In this document: piece by piece, positions 43,575-51,846 of the stretch
How positions within the stretch are numbered: position 1 is the stretch's first letter
Layout of the letters: each line of letters starts with the position of its first letter
NCBI GenBank assembly: GCA_963780805.1
Contig: CAWADP010000006.1
Location: 186,001-250,000 of the forward strand
DNA length: 64,000 nucleotides
Direction: 5' to 3'
Source of the DNA: JASHVB01 sp963780805
GTDB lineage: Bacteria; Pseudomonadota; Alphaproteobacteria; Acetobacterales; Acetobacteraceae
Made by a program: the position numbers and the translations under genes
Notes under the pieces: model-generated
Told to the model about the DNA's origin: nothing
What the model saw: the letters and a program-made list of their open reading frames with translations, nothing else
Database searches by the model: none

Positions 43575-44510
43575 TCAGGAGCGCTCCAGTTCCGCCGCCA
43601 GCTCGGGCAGCGCGTTAAACAGGTCAGCCACCAGGCCGTAGTCGGCGACCTGGAAGATGGGCGCTTCCTCATCCTTGTTGATCGCCACGATCACCTTGCT
43701 GTCCTTCATCCCGGCCAAGTGCTGAATGGCACCCGAGATCCCGACGGCAATGTAAAGCTCCGGGGCGACGATCTTTCCGGTCTGCCCGACCTGGTAGTCG
43801 TTCGGCACGAATCCGGCATCCACCGCGGCACGGGAAGCCCCGACCGCGGCACCCAACTTATCAGCAATAGGTTCCAAAAGCTTAAAATTATCGCCGGCTT
43901 GCATGCCGCGGCCACCGGAAATCACCACCCTTGCAGCGGTCAGTTCCGGCCGCTCGCTCTTGGACAGCTCGGCCGAGACGAATTTCGAGACGTTTGGCAA
44001 ATCGGGTACCGCCGCCTGTTCGATCGGCGCGCCACCGCCTTCGGCCGCAACCGGGTCGAAGCTGGCGGCGCGGACGGTGATCACCTTCTTGGGATCGGCC
44101 GACCTAACCGTCGCGAGACCGTTGCCGGCATAGATCGGCCGTACGAAGGTGTCGGCATCCACCACCTCGGCGATATCGCTGATGGGTTGCACGTCCAGCA
44201 ACGCAGCCACGCGCGGCATGATGTTCTTGCCCACCGCGGTGGTGGCGGCCAGCAGATGATCGTATGCCGGCGCCAGCGAGACCAGCAGTGCCGCGGTCGG
44301 CTCGGCGAGCAGGTGGTCGAGGCCGGGCGCGTCGGCGACCAACACCTTGGCGACGCCGGGAAGCTTGGCGGCGGCCTGGGCGGCGGCATCAAGGCCGCTA
44401 CCGGCGACCAGCGCGTGCACGTCACCCAGTTTCTGCGCCGCGGCGACCGCGCTGCGGGACGGCTGCTTGATGCCGGAGGCGTCGAATTCCAACAGGACCA
44501 GAGCCGTCAT
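43575..44510 (-). CDS. etfA: Electron transfer flavoprotein alpha subunit
   Basis: 311 residues. The C-terminal FAD-binding domain is complete: V-I-S-G-G-R-G-M (about residues 198-205), G-A-A-V-G-A-S-R-A-A-V-D, Q-V-G-Q-T-G-K-I-V-A-P-E-L-Y, G-I-S-G-A-I-Q-H-L-A-G-M and I-V-A-I-N-K-D. It accepts electrons from acyl-CoA dehydrogenases via EtfB and passes them to ETF:quinone oxidoreductase. It lies two bases after etfB and directly before the hydroxyacyl-CoA dehydrogenase gene. Confidence 0.96.
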   Translation of the reverse strand: MTALVLLEFDASGIKQPSRSAVAAAQKLGDVHALVAGSGLDAAAQAAAKLPGVAKVLVADAPGLDHLLAEPTAALLVSLAPAYDHLLAATTAVGKNIMPRVAALLDVQPISDIAEVVDADTFVRPIYAGNGLATVRSADPKKVITVRAASFDPVAAEGGGAPIEQAAVPDLPNVSKFVSAELSKSERPELTAARVVISGGRGMQAGDNFKLLEPIADKLGAAVGASRAAVDAGFVPNDYQVGQTGKIVAPELYIAVGISGAIQHLAGMKDSKVIVAINKDEEAPIFQVADYGLVADLFNALPELAAELERS

Positions 44511-44512
44511 CG

Positions 44513-45262
44513 TCAGATCACCTTCGCTTCGGTCTTCAACTTCGCCACCAGTTCACTCACCGACCCGACCTTCACGCCAGCTTTACGCTTCGGCGGTTCC
44601 GACACCTTGATCAGGGTCAATCGCGGTGCCGGATCGACACCGAGATCGGCCGGCTTCATGTTGACGATCGGCTTCTTGCGCGCCTTCATGATGTTGGGCA
44701 GCGAGGCATAGCGCGGCTCGTTCAGCCGCAGGTCGGTGGTGACGATTGCCGGCATGTTCAGGGTGACCGTCTCCAGCCCGCCATCCACCTCACGCGTCAC
44801 CGTGATGTGTTCGCCCTCGATCGCGATCTTGGACGCGAAGGTGCCCTGCGGCCAGCCGAGCAACGCGGCCAGCATCTGGCCGGTGGCACTCATGTCGTCG
44901 TCTATCGCCTGCTTGCCCAGGATGATCAGCCCGGGTTGCTCCTTATCGGCAATCGCCTTCAGCAGCTTGGCAACGGCCAGCGGCTGCAGTTCGGCGTCGG
45001 TTTCCACCAGGATGCCGCGGTCGGCGCCCATGGCGAGCGCCGTGCGGATCGTCTCGGCGCATTGCGGAACGCCCAGCGAGACGGCGACGATCTCGGTGGC
45101 GGCGCCCTTTTCCTTCAGGCGCACCGCCTCCTCGACGCCGATCTCGTCGAATGGGTTCATGGACATCTTTACCCCGGCTGTCTCCATGCCGGAGCCATCC
45201 GCCTTCACGCGGACCTTCACGTTGTAGTCGACCACCCGCTTGACGGGGACGAGGATTTTCAT
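44513..45262 (-). CDS. etfB: Electron transfer flavoprotein beta subunit
   Basis: 249 residues, typical EtfB: starts M-K-I-L-V-P-V-K-R-V-V-D-Y-N-V, has N-P-F-D-E-I-G-V-E-E-A-V-R-L-K-E (about residues 37-52), G-K-Q-A-I-D-D-D near 120 and the recognition-loop region L-N-E-P-R-Y-A-S-L-P-N-I-M-K-A-R-K-K near 185-200. Binds AMP and docks to dehydrogenases. It is the first gene of the etfB-etfA-hbd operon. Confidence 0.96.
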   Translation of the reverse strand: MKILVPVKRVVDYNVKVRVKADGSGMETAGVKMSMNPFDEIGVEEAVRLKEKGAATEIVAVSLGVPQCAETIRTALAMGADRGILVETDAELQPLAVAKLLKAIADKEQPGLIILGKQAIDDDMSATGQMLAALLGWPQGTFASKIAIEGEHITVTREVDGGLETVTLNMPAIVTTDLRLNEPRYASLPNIMKARKKPIVNMKPADLGVDPAPRLTLIKVSEPPKRKAGVKVGSVSELVAKLKTEAKVI

Positions 45263-45664
45263 GGGAACCGTGCCGCTTCCAGGAGTCGTGTGAGTATTCA
45301 GGTCCGGGCGTGCCGCCCGCCTGTTCGCACCTGCAACAGAGGGCGCGGACCATAAGCAACGGGCGCGTTCCCTGTCAAACGCCGGTCATACCGGCCGGTA
45401 GCAGCCTCCGACGGAGGATGGCGGAGGTGTGTTTGCCACGGGCGCGCGGGACGGCCGGGCTGGGGAGGGGCACGCTCGGGGGCGGCAGCTTGTCGGGGAC
45501 AACCTTGTGTTTCGTTGAAATAGGGACACCCAGTATATTTCTTGGTTACTATATTCGGGTTAATATAACTAACGCGACGGGTGGCGCCATCGCTGGTCAC
45601 CTCGCATCTCAACCCGGGAGGAAATGGGTTCGAAGTTAGCCACTCACCAACGCGCCGCCGGCGA
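45263..45664. other. Intergenic region with an AT-rich island
   Basis: A 402-bp gap between the start of etfB and the end of rpmJ. Most is GC-rich and empty, but 45505-45575 is strikingly AT-rich (cagtatatttcttgg, then ggttaatataac). It could hold the promoter of the etf operon or the terminator of rpmJ; I cannot assign boxes confidently. Confidence 0.4.
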
Positions 45665-45790
45665 TCAGCCCTGGCGGGCCTTCATCCGGGGGTTCTTCTT
45701 GTTGATGACGTACACGCGCCCGCGCCGGCGCACCACGCGACAATTCTTGTCGCGGACCTTCGCTGCTCTCAGGCTATTGCGTATGCGCAT
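45665..45790 (-). CDS. rpmJ: 50S ribosomal protein L36, zinc-free type
   Basis: 41 residues, M-R-I-R-N-S-L-R-A-A-K-V-R-D-K-N-C, then V-V-R-R-R-G-R-V-Y-V-I-N-K-K-N-P-R-M-K-A-R-Q-G. This is the YkgO-type L36 with only one Cys; the four-ligand zinc site of the other L36 type is absent, as usual in alphaproteobacteria. ATG 45790 gives the standard length; the in-frame upstream stretch is not conserved. Confidence 0.95.
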   Translation of the reverse strand: MRIRNSLRAAKVRDKNCRVVRRRGRVYVINKKNPRMKARQG

Positions 45791-45997
45791 GACACAGGGC
45801 TTCCGGCGGAACTCAGGGCGGCGCTGGATAGGGGCGCCGTGGGTCTCTGTCAAGCGAACCCAGGCACCCGAGACCCGCTCTCCCCTGGATGATAATGCTG
45901 CCCCGTCGGCGGGTGACGAGGCTCGACGATGGTCGCGGCGTACGCCGCAGGACAGTCAGCCTCTTCGGCGTCTGGCATTGTCCGGCAACGGCCCAGG

Positions 45998-46480
45998 TCA
46001 ATCCTGCTCATCGACGCCGCTATTGAGCTGGACCCAGTTCGGCGAACCGATGCGGCCAAGCAGGTCGAGCTGCGTCTCGATGAAGTCGATGTGCTTCTCC
46101 TCGTCGCGGAGGATGTGGGAGAACAGATCGCGGCTGGGGAAATCGCGCACGCTTTCGCAATAGGGGATCGCCTCGCGCAGGTCCGCAAGGGCCTTGTCCT
46201 CCTGCCGACGGTCCGCGTGCAGCACTTCCTCCGGCGACTGGCCGATCATCACCGGGTTGAGCCGCTGCACATTGGGCAGGCCTTCAAGGAACAGGATGCG
46301 CTTGATCAGCGTGTCGGCGTGGCGCATTTCCTCGATCGATTCACGGTATTCGTGCTTGCCGAGGCGGGTGACGCCCCAGTTGTCCAGCATCCGGGCGTGC
46401 AGGAAGTACTGGTTGATGGCGGTGAGTTCGTTGGTGAGTACGGTGTTGAGGTACTCGATGACCTTCGGGTCGCCCTGCAT
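45998..46480 (-). CDS. bfr: Bacterioferritin
   Basis: A 160-residue haem-containing ferritin. It starts M-Q-G-D-P-K-V-I-E-Y-L-N with the ferroxidase Glu in N-E-L-T-A-I-N-Q-Y (E18), E51 and H54 in E-E-M-R-H-A-D, the haem Met in the same region and E-E-K-H-I-D-F-I-E-T-Q at residues 127-137. It stores iron as ferric mineral in a 24-mer. Two adjacent ATGs are possible; AGGAG is seven bases before 46480. It lies downstream of bfd on the same strand. Confidence 0.95.
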   Translation of the reverse strand: MQGDPKVIEYLNTVLTNELTAINQYFLHARMLDNWGVTRLGKHEYRESIEEMRHADTLIKRILFLEGLPNVQRLNPVMIGQSPEEVLHADRRQEDKALADLREAIPYCESVRDFPSRDLFSHILRDEEKHIDFIETQLDLLGRIGSPNWVQLNSGVDEQD

Positions 46481-46651
46481 CATCCGTCTCCTGGTTGGCA
46501 GTCCGGGCGGCGATTCGCCCGTGGCCGGGACGCTAACGAGCTGATGACGGCTTTCCAAGCGGGTTCGCGCGCGAGGGCGCGATCACAGCGGTTCAAGGCG
46601 ATCGTTGCGCGACGGTGGCATGTGCGAGGGGCCAGCCGCGCCGCGCCGGTC

Positions 46652-46849
46652 CTAGTCGGCCGCCAGCAGTTCCGGCCGCAGCTCGGTGGCGGCGATTTCC
46701 TTGACGATCCGGCGGACAGTGGAGGAGCAGGTGCCGCACTGCGCGGTGCAGCCGCAGGCGCGGTAGATCTCGCTGGGCCGGCAGGCGCCGGCGAGGGCGG
46801 CCGTGCGGACGTGGAGGTCGGTCAGCGCGTTGCACAGGCAGATATACAT
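46652..46849 (-). CDS. bfd: Bacterioferritin-associated ferredoxin (BFD-like [2Fe-2S] protein)
   Basis: 65 residues with the four-Cys pattern of Bfd: M-Y-I-C-L-C-N-A-L-T, then G-C-T-A-Q-C-G-T-C (C-x-C ... C-x4-5-C-x2-C). It binds a [2Fe-2S] cluster and reduces bacterioferritin haem to release stored iron. ATG 46849 begins exactly at the conserved M-Y-I-C. It lies 170 bp upstream of bfr on the same strand, behind the Fur-like box at 46912. Confidence 0.92.
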   Translation of the reverse strand: MYICLCNALTDLHVRTAALAGACRPSEIYRACGCTAQCGTCSSTVRRIVKEIAATELRPELLAAD

Positions 46850-46911
46850 CGGCGGGGCAGGGCCTTCAGGTTCGTCACGGAACACAGCGACCCTACCACA
46901 GCCGGTCTGTA

Positions 46912-46929
46912 ATTGCAACTCATTCGCAT
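46912..46929 (-). promoter_or_regulatory. Fur-like iron box upstream of bfd
   Basis: The sequence attgcaactcattcgcat, an imperfect inverted repeat ttgcaa-ctca-ttcgca, lies 63 bp upstream of the bfd start codon. It resembles alphaproteobacterial Fur boxes (TGCAA-N-TTGCA type). bfd is commonly induced under iron starvation by relief of Fur repression. The remainder of the 46850-47245 divergent gap shows no gene. Confidence 0.5.
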
Positions 46930-47245
46930 CTGCTCTCCGGGCGGACGCCGCGGGCGCTCGCCGGAGTCGAATCGTCGGCGGAGGGCGGCAGCTTCCGTAG
47001 TCGGCCGCCCAGTATGTCGATGGCACCATTCCAGAAATCCGCCGCCGACGGTGCCATTGGGTGCCGTTTGCCTGCCCTGAAGCCAATGGGTCACGTGTCC
47101 GCGGCGGTGCAGCGCGGTCAGTCGGGTCATCCCGCGGAAGCGGGAGAACCGTGCGGGCGGGATGCGCTCTTCCGAGAGCAACCATTGCGCAGGAAAGTCG
47201 CAGGTGCGCAGATAGCCCGGGCGCCCACCGGGGGGAGAGCATGCC

Positions 47246-48448
47246 ATGCGCATCGCCAAGATCGAAGACCTGCACTGCGCCGCCGGCTGGCGCGACTTCT
47301 CGTTCCTGAAGATCACCACCGACGAAGGCCTGATCGGCTGGTCGGAGTTCCTGGAGAATTTTGGCGCCGAGGGGCTGAGCACCGTTATCCAGCGGCTGGG
47401 CCAGCGCATCGTCGGTATGGACCCGCGGCCGGTGGAGCGGATCACTGCCTTCCTGCACGGCCTGACCCGGCAAAGTCCGGGCGGGCTGAACCAGCAGGCA
47501 ATCGCCGCGATCGAGAACGCGCTGGTGGACATCAAGGCCAAGGCGCTCGGCATTCCGGTCTATGAACTGCTCGGTGGACCGGTGCGCGAGAAGCTGCGGC
47601 TCTACTGGTCGCATTGCGGCACCTGGCGGGTCAGCTTCGCCGATCGGATCGAGGGCTGGACCGGCTTCGCGCCCATTCGTTCGCTGGCCGACGTGGAGGC
47701 GGCGGGGGCCGACGTGGCTCGGCGCGGCTTCAAGGGCCTGAAGACCAACATCATGCGCTTCGACGCCGACGAGCCGCATATTCACATGCCGGGCTTCAAC
47801 GGCTCCGGCTGGCCGGAGCTGAATATCGACCGGCCGCTTGTGGACGGACTGGTGGCGCAGATGGGCGCGTTCCGGCTGGGTGCGGGGCCGGGCGTGGGGC
47901 TGCATCTCGATCTCAATTTCAACTTCAAGACCGAAGGCTACATCCGGCTGGCGCAGGCGCTCGAGCCATTCGACCTGGTGTGGCTGGAGGTGGACAGCTA
48001 CGACCCGGCGGCGCTCGCCACCATCCGGCGCAGCGCGCGGACGCGGATCGCGTCGTGCGAATCGCTATACGGACGCCGGCAGTTCCGGCCATTCTTCGAG
48101 CATCAGTCGGTCGATGTGGCAATCATCGACATCGCGTGGAATGGCATTTTGGAATCGATGAAGATCGCCGCGATGGCGGACGCCTACGAGATCAACGTGG
48201 CGCCGCATAATTTCAACAGCCATATCGGTTCGCTGATGAGTGCGCATTTCTGCGCCGCGGTGCCGAACTTCCGGGTGATGGAAATCGATATCGAAGACGT
48301 CACCTGGAAGGACGCGCTGGTCACGGCGCCGCCGGCGATCGAGGATGGGCATCTGCTGATCCCGACCGGCGCCGGCTGGGGCGCGGATGTGAATGAGGAT
48401 GCCGTTCGTGCCCATCCGCCGCAGCGCACGGTGAAGTGGACGAGCTAG
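47246..48448 (+). CDS. Enolase-superfamily (MR/MLE) enzyme
   Basis: A 400-residue paralogue of the product at 32322. Capping-domain F-L-K-I-T-T-D-E-G-L-I-G-W-S-E (about residues 20-34), then L-T-R-Q-S-P-G-G-L-N-Q-Q-A-I-A. Barrel: G-L-K-T-N-I-M, metal ligands in H-L-D-L-N-F-N-F (Asp), V-W-L-E-V-D (Glu) and A-S-C-E-S-L-Y-G (Glu), and N-V-A-P-H-N-F-N-S-H with the probable catalytic His. Both enzymes keep all metal ligands, so both should be active, likely on related hydroxy acids. It is divergent from bfd and has gggggagag nearby as ribosome-binding site. Confidence 0.88.
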   Translation: MRIAKIEDLHCAAGWRDFSFLKITTDEGLIGWSEFLENFGAEGLSTVIQRLGQRIVGMDPRPVERITAFLHGLTRQSPGGLNQQAIAAIENALVDIKAKALGIPVYELLGGPVREKLRLYWSHCGTWRVSFADRIEGWTGFAPIRSLADVEAAGADVARRGFKGLKTNIMRFDADEPHIHMPGFNGSGWPELNIDRPLVDGLVAQMGAFRLGAGPGVGLHLDLNFNFKTEGYIRLAQALEPFDLVWLEVDSYDPAALATIRRSARTRIASCESLYGRRQFRPFFEHQSVDVAIIDIAWNGILESMKIAAMADAYEINVAPHNFNSHIGSLMSAHFCAAVPNFRVMEIDIEDVTWKDALVTAPPAIEDGHLLIPTGAGWGADVNEDAVRAHPPQRTVKWTS

Positions 48449-48621
48449 CTTCAGTGGGTTCATGCGGCTGGAACCGCATGGCGGTTGCGCTCAAGGACAG
48501 TCGGGTGACCTCGGGACCTCGGGGACTGTTTCCGCGCCTTCAAGGCCGGCCCACCACCGCACTATCGCCTGCGCGACCGGAGCCGGCGAACTCCTCGCCG
48601 ACCCCGGTCGAGCGTGCTTAT

Positions 48622-49152
48622 TCAGCCGTTTCGCGCGCGGACGTCACTTCGGTTCGGCGGTTCAGGCAATCCCGAGGAATGGTGATGAACGATCAGCCAC
48701 TGTGTGCCGCGGGGCTCATAGATGAACGTATAGCGCGCCGCGATCTTCGTCCGGCTGCCAGGCTGGCTGCCATCGACCGTGAATGTGTAGAGGCCCACGT
48801 CGAATGCCATGTTGCAGCCGATCTTGATGGTGCGCTGGTCAATGACTCCGGTCGGATGCTGCGCAAGGAAGTGGACAAAATAGCCGCGGATCTCCTGGCG
48901 GCCGATCAGCGGCCCGTTTTCCTTGGTCGGCAACAGCACTGCGTCCGTGGAATAGTTAAGGATGACCGCGTCGGGGGTTTTGGCCAACGACGCGTTCCAG
49001 CGATCGAACAGTACAGCGACCTGCTGCGGCGTGATCGGCCTGCATGTTTCGGTTAAGACTTTGGCTTGTGCCGGAATGTTGCCCGCAGGCAAGCCGGTGA
49101 CCGCGCCGATGGCCAACATGGCGAGCAGCAACATCCGTATTCGTGCCAGCAT
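48622..49152 (-). CDS. SgcJ/EcaC-family (SnoaL-like fold) exported protein
   Basis: 176 residues. An N-terminal signal peptide (LLLAMLAIGAVTGLPAG, cleavage near A-Q-A) leads into a cystatin-like/NTF2-type fold: V-A-V-L-F-D-R-W-N-A-S-L, V-I-L-N-Y-S-T-D-A-V-L-L-P-T, G-R-Q-E-I-R-G-Y-F and a C-terminal A-A-R-Y-T-F-I-Y-E-P-R-G-T-Q-W-L-I-V-H-H-H-S-S. The final G-x-W-x-I-x-x-H-H-S-S is the SgcJ/EcaC/DUF4440-like signature. Function is unknown; many members are small-molecule-binding or enzymatic. Stands alone. Confidence 0.78.
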   Translation of the reverse strand: MLARIRMLLLAMLAIGAVTGLPAGNIPAQAKVLTETCRPITPQQVAVLFDRWNASLAKTPDAVILNYSTDAVLLPTKENGPLIGRQEIRGYFVHFLAQHPTGVIDQRTIKIGCNMAFDVGLYTFTVDGSQPGSRTKIAARYTFIYEPRGTQWLIVHHHSSGLPEPPNRSDVRARNG

Positions 49153-49455
49153 TTTCTGAGTCTCGACCTGATTGTTTCATTATTGTTGCGGGCGACGGCA
49201 CCGGGCGCAAGGCACGGGACGCAAGGCACTGGGCGTGCTTGTCGACTTTCTCTTCACTTTCTTGAGAAACATTAAAGCGCGCAGCCGCAGCGCGCTACGC
49301 ACGTGATTGCGGCACCACGCAGCTTCTCGCCACGAAAGCTAGCCTGGCGATGACTGCTAGTCCGCCATGACCATGCGGCCCGTCTGTCCCGCCCCATTCC
49401 CCGCCCCCGGCATCCGGCGTAGCATCCCGCCACCGCCGCAATGGGGAGAGACACC

Positions 49456-50073
49456 ATGATCATCGAGATGCGCACCTATACGCTGCAGCCCGGCACGATG
49501 GCCGAGGTAGAGAAGCGCTTCGGCGCCTCGCTGCCGCACCGCGAGAAACATTCCAAGCTCGCCGCCTTCTGGCATTCCGAAGTCGGGCAGCTGAACCAGA
49601 TCATCCACGTCTGGGCGTATGACAGCTTCGATCACCGCGCCTCGGTGCGCGCCGCCGGGCAGAAGGAGGAAGGCTGGCCGCCGCCGATCCGCGAGTTCGT
49701 GGTGGCGCAGCAGAGCGAGGTGTTCCACCCCGCCCCCTTCTCCCCGCCGCTGGAGCCGCGCCAGATCGGTCCCCTGTTCGAGATCCGCCAGTATACGCTG
49801 ACCCCCGGCTCGATCCCCGGGCTGATCGAGCGTTGGTCGGAGAAGATCGAGGGGCGGCAGAAGTTCTCCCCGCTGGTCGCCGGCATGTATTCGGAGTTCG
49901 GCGCGCTGAACAAATGGGTGCATATCTGGGCCTACAAGGATCTCAACGACCGCGCTCGCGTGCGCGTCGAGGCCGCCGCCTCGGGCCAATGGCCGGCGCG
50001 CAACCCGCCCGGCGTGGTGATGAAGCAGGAGAACGCCCTCGTCATGCCGTCGGCGTTCTCGCCGATCCGCTGA
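49456..50073 (+). CDS. NIPSNAP family protein
   Basis: 205 residues forming two tandem NIPSNAP-type ferredoxin-like dimeric alpha/beta-barrel domains: M-I-I-E-M-R-T-Y-T-L-Q-P-G-T (about residues 1-14) and F-E-I-R-Q-Y-T-L-T-P-G-S near 105-118. Each ends in a conserved Ile-Trp-Ala-Tyr (H-V-W-A-Y and H-I-W-A-Y). Bacterial members often sit in catabolic operons, function undetermined. GGGGAG lies six bases before ATG 49456. Confidence 0.85.
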   Translation: MIIEMRTYTLQPGTMAEVEKRFGASLPHREKHSKLAAFWHSEVGQLNQIIHVWAYDSFDHRASVRAAGQKEEGWPPPIREFVVAQQSEVFHPAPFSPPLEPRQIGPLFEIRQYTLTPGSIPGLIERWSEKIEGRQKFSPLVAGMYSEFGALNKWVHIWAYKDLNDRARVRVEAAASGQWPARNPPGVVMKQENALVMPSAFSPIR

Positions 50074-50116
50074 CGTCCACGCGTCAGGGTTGATGGGGCC
50101 GGGCGGCCTGCTGCCC

Positions 50117-50214
50117 GCCCCACCCTGGTCGCCCCACCCTGGTCGCCCCACCCTGGTCGCCCCACCCTGGTCGCCCCACCCTGGTCGCCCCACCCTGGTC
50201 GCCCCACCCTGGTC
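50117..50214. repeat. 14-bp tandem repeat, seven perfect copies
   Basis: Unit gccccaccctggtc repeated without change from 50117 to 50214, just after the NIPSNAP gene. The length is not a multiple of three and no gene spans it. Confidence 0.95.
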
Positions 50215-50264
50215 CGACGATCTCTGCGGCAAAAACGGCCGGCGACCCGACTGCGTGCGCCTGG

Positions 50265-50537
50265 CTAGGTGAGGGCCGTCAGCCGGCGCACCATCCGGGC
50301 ACCGCTCCACACCTCCACGGACGAATAGTTCCGCAGGAGGAAGGCGGCTTCCGTGACCGCATCCTCGTCGCGCTCGCACCCCAGGGTGTGATGGGCGCAA
50401 ATATGATTGGCGCTATCGAGCAGGTAGATACGGTAATAGTTGACGGTGGCGGACGGCTGCCCGCAGGGTCCGGCCAGAGTTGCCGCGGCAACCCCGGCGC
50501 CCGAGTGGAGCGAGTCCAGCACGTCCGCGTCCGCCAT
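50265..50537 (-). CDS. Small hypothetical protein
   Basis: 90 residues, starting M-A-D-A-D-V-L-D-S-L-H-S. A GGAGG seven bases upstream supports ATG 50537 over in-frame upstream codons. The C-terminal half (Y-Y-R-I-Y-L-L-D-S-A-N-H-I-C, then V-E-V-W-S-G-A-R-M-V-R-R-L) resembles a small protein common in alphaproteobacteria (pattern Y-R-I-Y-x-L-D ... V-E-V-W-x-G-x-R-x-V), without assigned function. No transmembrane segment. Confidence 0.65.
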   Translation of the reverse strand: MADADVLDSLHSGAGVAAATLAGPCGQPSATVNYYRIYLLDSANHICAHHTLGCERDEDAVTEAAFLLRNYSSVEVWSGARMVRRLTALT

Positions 50538-50623
50538 AGCGGCCCTCCATGGCCCTGATGGCGTCTCACTGCACACAAATGCGTGCGCACGCATTGATCG
50601 AGATCAACCCTCGCGGCAGCTTG

Positions 50624-50689
50624 GCTGCCGAGGCTTCAGCGGATCGGCCGCCGAGGCTTCAGCGGATCGGCTGCCGCGGCTTCAGCGGA
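50624..50689. repeat. 23-bp tandem repeat, almost three copies
   Basis: Units at 50624-50646, 50647-50669 and a 20-bp third copy to 50689 (core gccgaggcttcagcggatcg). The third copy contains the stop and last codons of the IclR gene, so the repeat has grown from or into its 3' end. Confidence 0.85.
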
Positions 50690-51626
50690 AGATGGAGTGC
50701 GGCCCCGAAGCCGCCCCATGCCCCTCGGTCCACCGCATCGCCGGCGGCCCCTGCTCCTGGCCGTTGGTGGATTTGGCGGCGGGGGCGACGGTATCGCCCA
50801 ACCCCTGCGACAGCTTGGCTGCCGCCTCCAGCACCTGCGGCACCAGCGCGCGCGGGCGGGGCGGTCGCATCCGCATGGATGGAGCGCTGACGGTCAGCGC
50901 CGCCACCACCTGACCGGACGCGTCCCGCACCGGGGCAGTGACGCCGACGGCGCCGGGCGTCACCTCGTCCGCGGTCACCAGGTAACCCCGGACGCGGATG
51001 CGCTGCAGATCGGCGGCGATCCAGGCGGCGTCGGTGCGGGTGGCGGGGGTGAAGCGCGGCAGCCGCTGCGCCAGTACCCGAGTCTGTACAGCCTCTGGCG
51101 CATGGGCGAGCAACAACCGGCCGGGGCCCGCATGCAGCGGGCGGCGCTGGCCGACCTCACTATAAAGACGCAGGCCGGGATCGGTCTGGTAGATCGCGAT
51201 GGTCTCGCTTTCCATGCCGTCGCGGATGCGGAGATAAACGTTCTCCCCGGTCGCTTTACCCAGGGCGGCGAGGAACGGCATGGCAGCGGCGGCCAGCGCG
51301 CCCTGCTGCTGGGCCGCGCGGCCGAGAACCGACCAGCGGGCGCCCAGGCGCCAGATGCCGCGCGCCTCATCCTGGATGGCAAAGCCGCGGGCTTCCAGCG
51401 TGCGCAGCAGGCGGAATCCGGCGGTACGGGTGCAGCGGGCAGCCCCGGCCAGTGTGGCAAGCGGCGCGGGCCCGACACGGGCGAGGGCTTCGAGCAAGTC
51501 CAGGGCGCGGCCAACCGCGGCAATGCTATAATCGCGCTGCGCCGTCCGCTCGGCCTTGGGGGCGGCAGCGGGCTTGGCCTTCGACTTGGAGCGGCTCTTC
51601 CCTTTGGTGCGACTGACTGTCGACAT
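50682..51626 (-). CDS. IclR-family transcriptional regulator
   Basis: 314 residues. A Lys/Ala-rich N-terminal tail (K-S-R-S-K-S-K-A-K-P) precedes a winged HTH (A-L-D-L-L-E-A-L-A, then T-L-A-G-A-A-R-C-T-R-T-A-G-F-R-L-L-R-T-L, about residues 40-85). The C-terminal effector-binding domain has P-L-H-A-G-P-G-R-L-L-L-A and R-G-Y-L-V-T-A-D-E-V-T-P-G-A-V-G-V. It is divergent from the homogentisate-dioxygenase-like gene and likely regulates it. Start ATG 51626 (M-S-T-V-S-R). Confidence 0.88.
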   Translation of the reverse strand: MSTVSRTKGKSRSKSKAKPAAAPKAERTAQRDYSIAAVGRALDLLEALARVGPAPLATLAGAARCTRTAGFRLLRTLEARGFAIQDEARGIWRLGARWSVLGRAAQQQGALAAAAMPFLAALGKATGENVYLRIRDGMESETIAIYQTDPGLRLYSEVGQRRPLHAGPGRLLLAHAPEAVQTRVLAQRLPRFTPATRTDAAWIAADLQRIRVRGYLVTADEVTPGAVGVTAPVRDASGQVVAALTVSAPSMRMRPPRPRALVPQVLEAAAKLSQGLGDTVAPAAKSTNGQEQGPPAMRWTEGHGAASGPHSIFR

Positions 51627-51733
51627 AAACCAGCGTATGCATAGGTGGCGGGCGAAGGGCAAGATACGAGTCATTGAGGCAGGTTTGCCGTAAACGAGGG
51701 GCTGCCTCGCGGCCGGTGCAGCACCTACGCCAC

Positions 51734-51747
51734 TTGCGTTATAGCAA
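51734..51747. promoter_or_regulatory. Possible IclR operator
   Basis: The small inverted repeat ttgc-gttata-gcaa lies midway in the 220-bp divergent gap between the IclR gene and the cupin dioxygenase gene. Position and symmetry fit an operator, but the motif is short. Confidence 0.3.
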
Positions 51748-51846
51748 TACTGTCGTCATCCCACCCAAGGGCGTAACCTGCCGTGGCGAGAGGCCGCCAA
51801 CCATGCGGACCTATCCATACGGAGGCAATCGTACGGAGGAAGTGCC

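Noticed and set aside
45505..45575. A defined promoter in the AT-rich island upstream of etfB
   Set aside because: Candidate boxes on either strand have poor spacing, so only the composition is reported.
50117..50214. CRISPR-like array
   Set aside because: Seven identical 14-bp units are directly adjacent with no spacers, and there are no cas genes; it is a simple tandem repeat.
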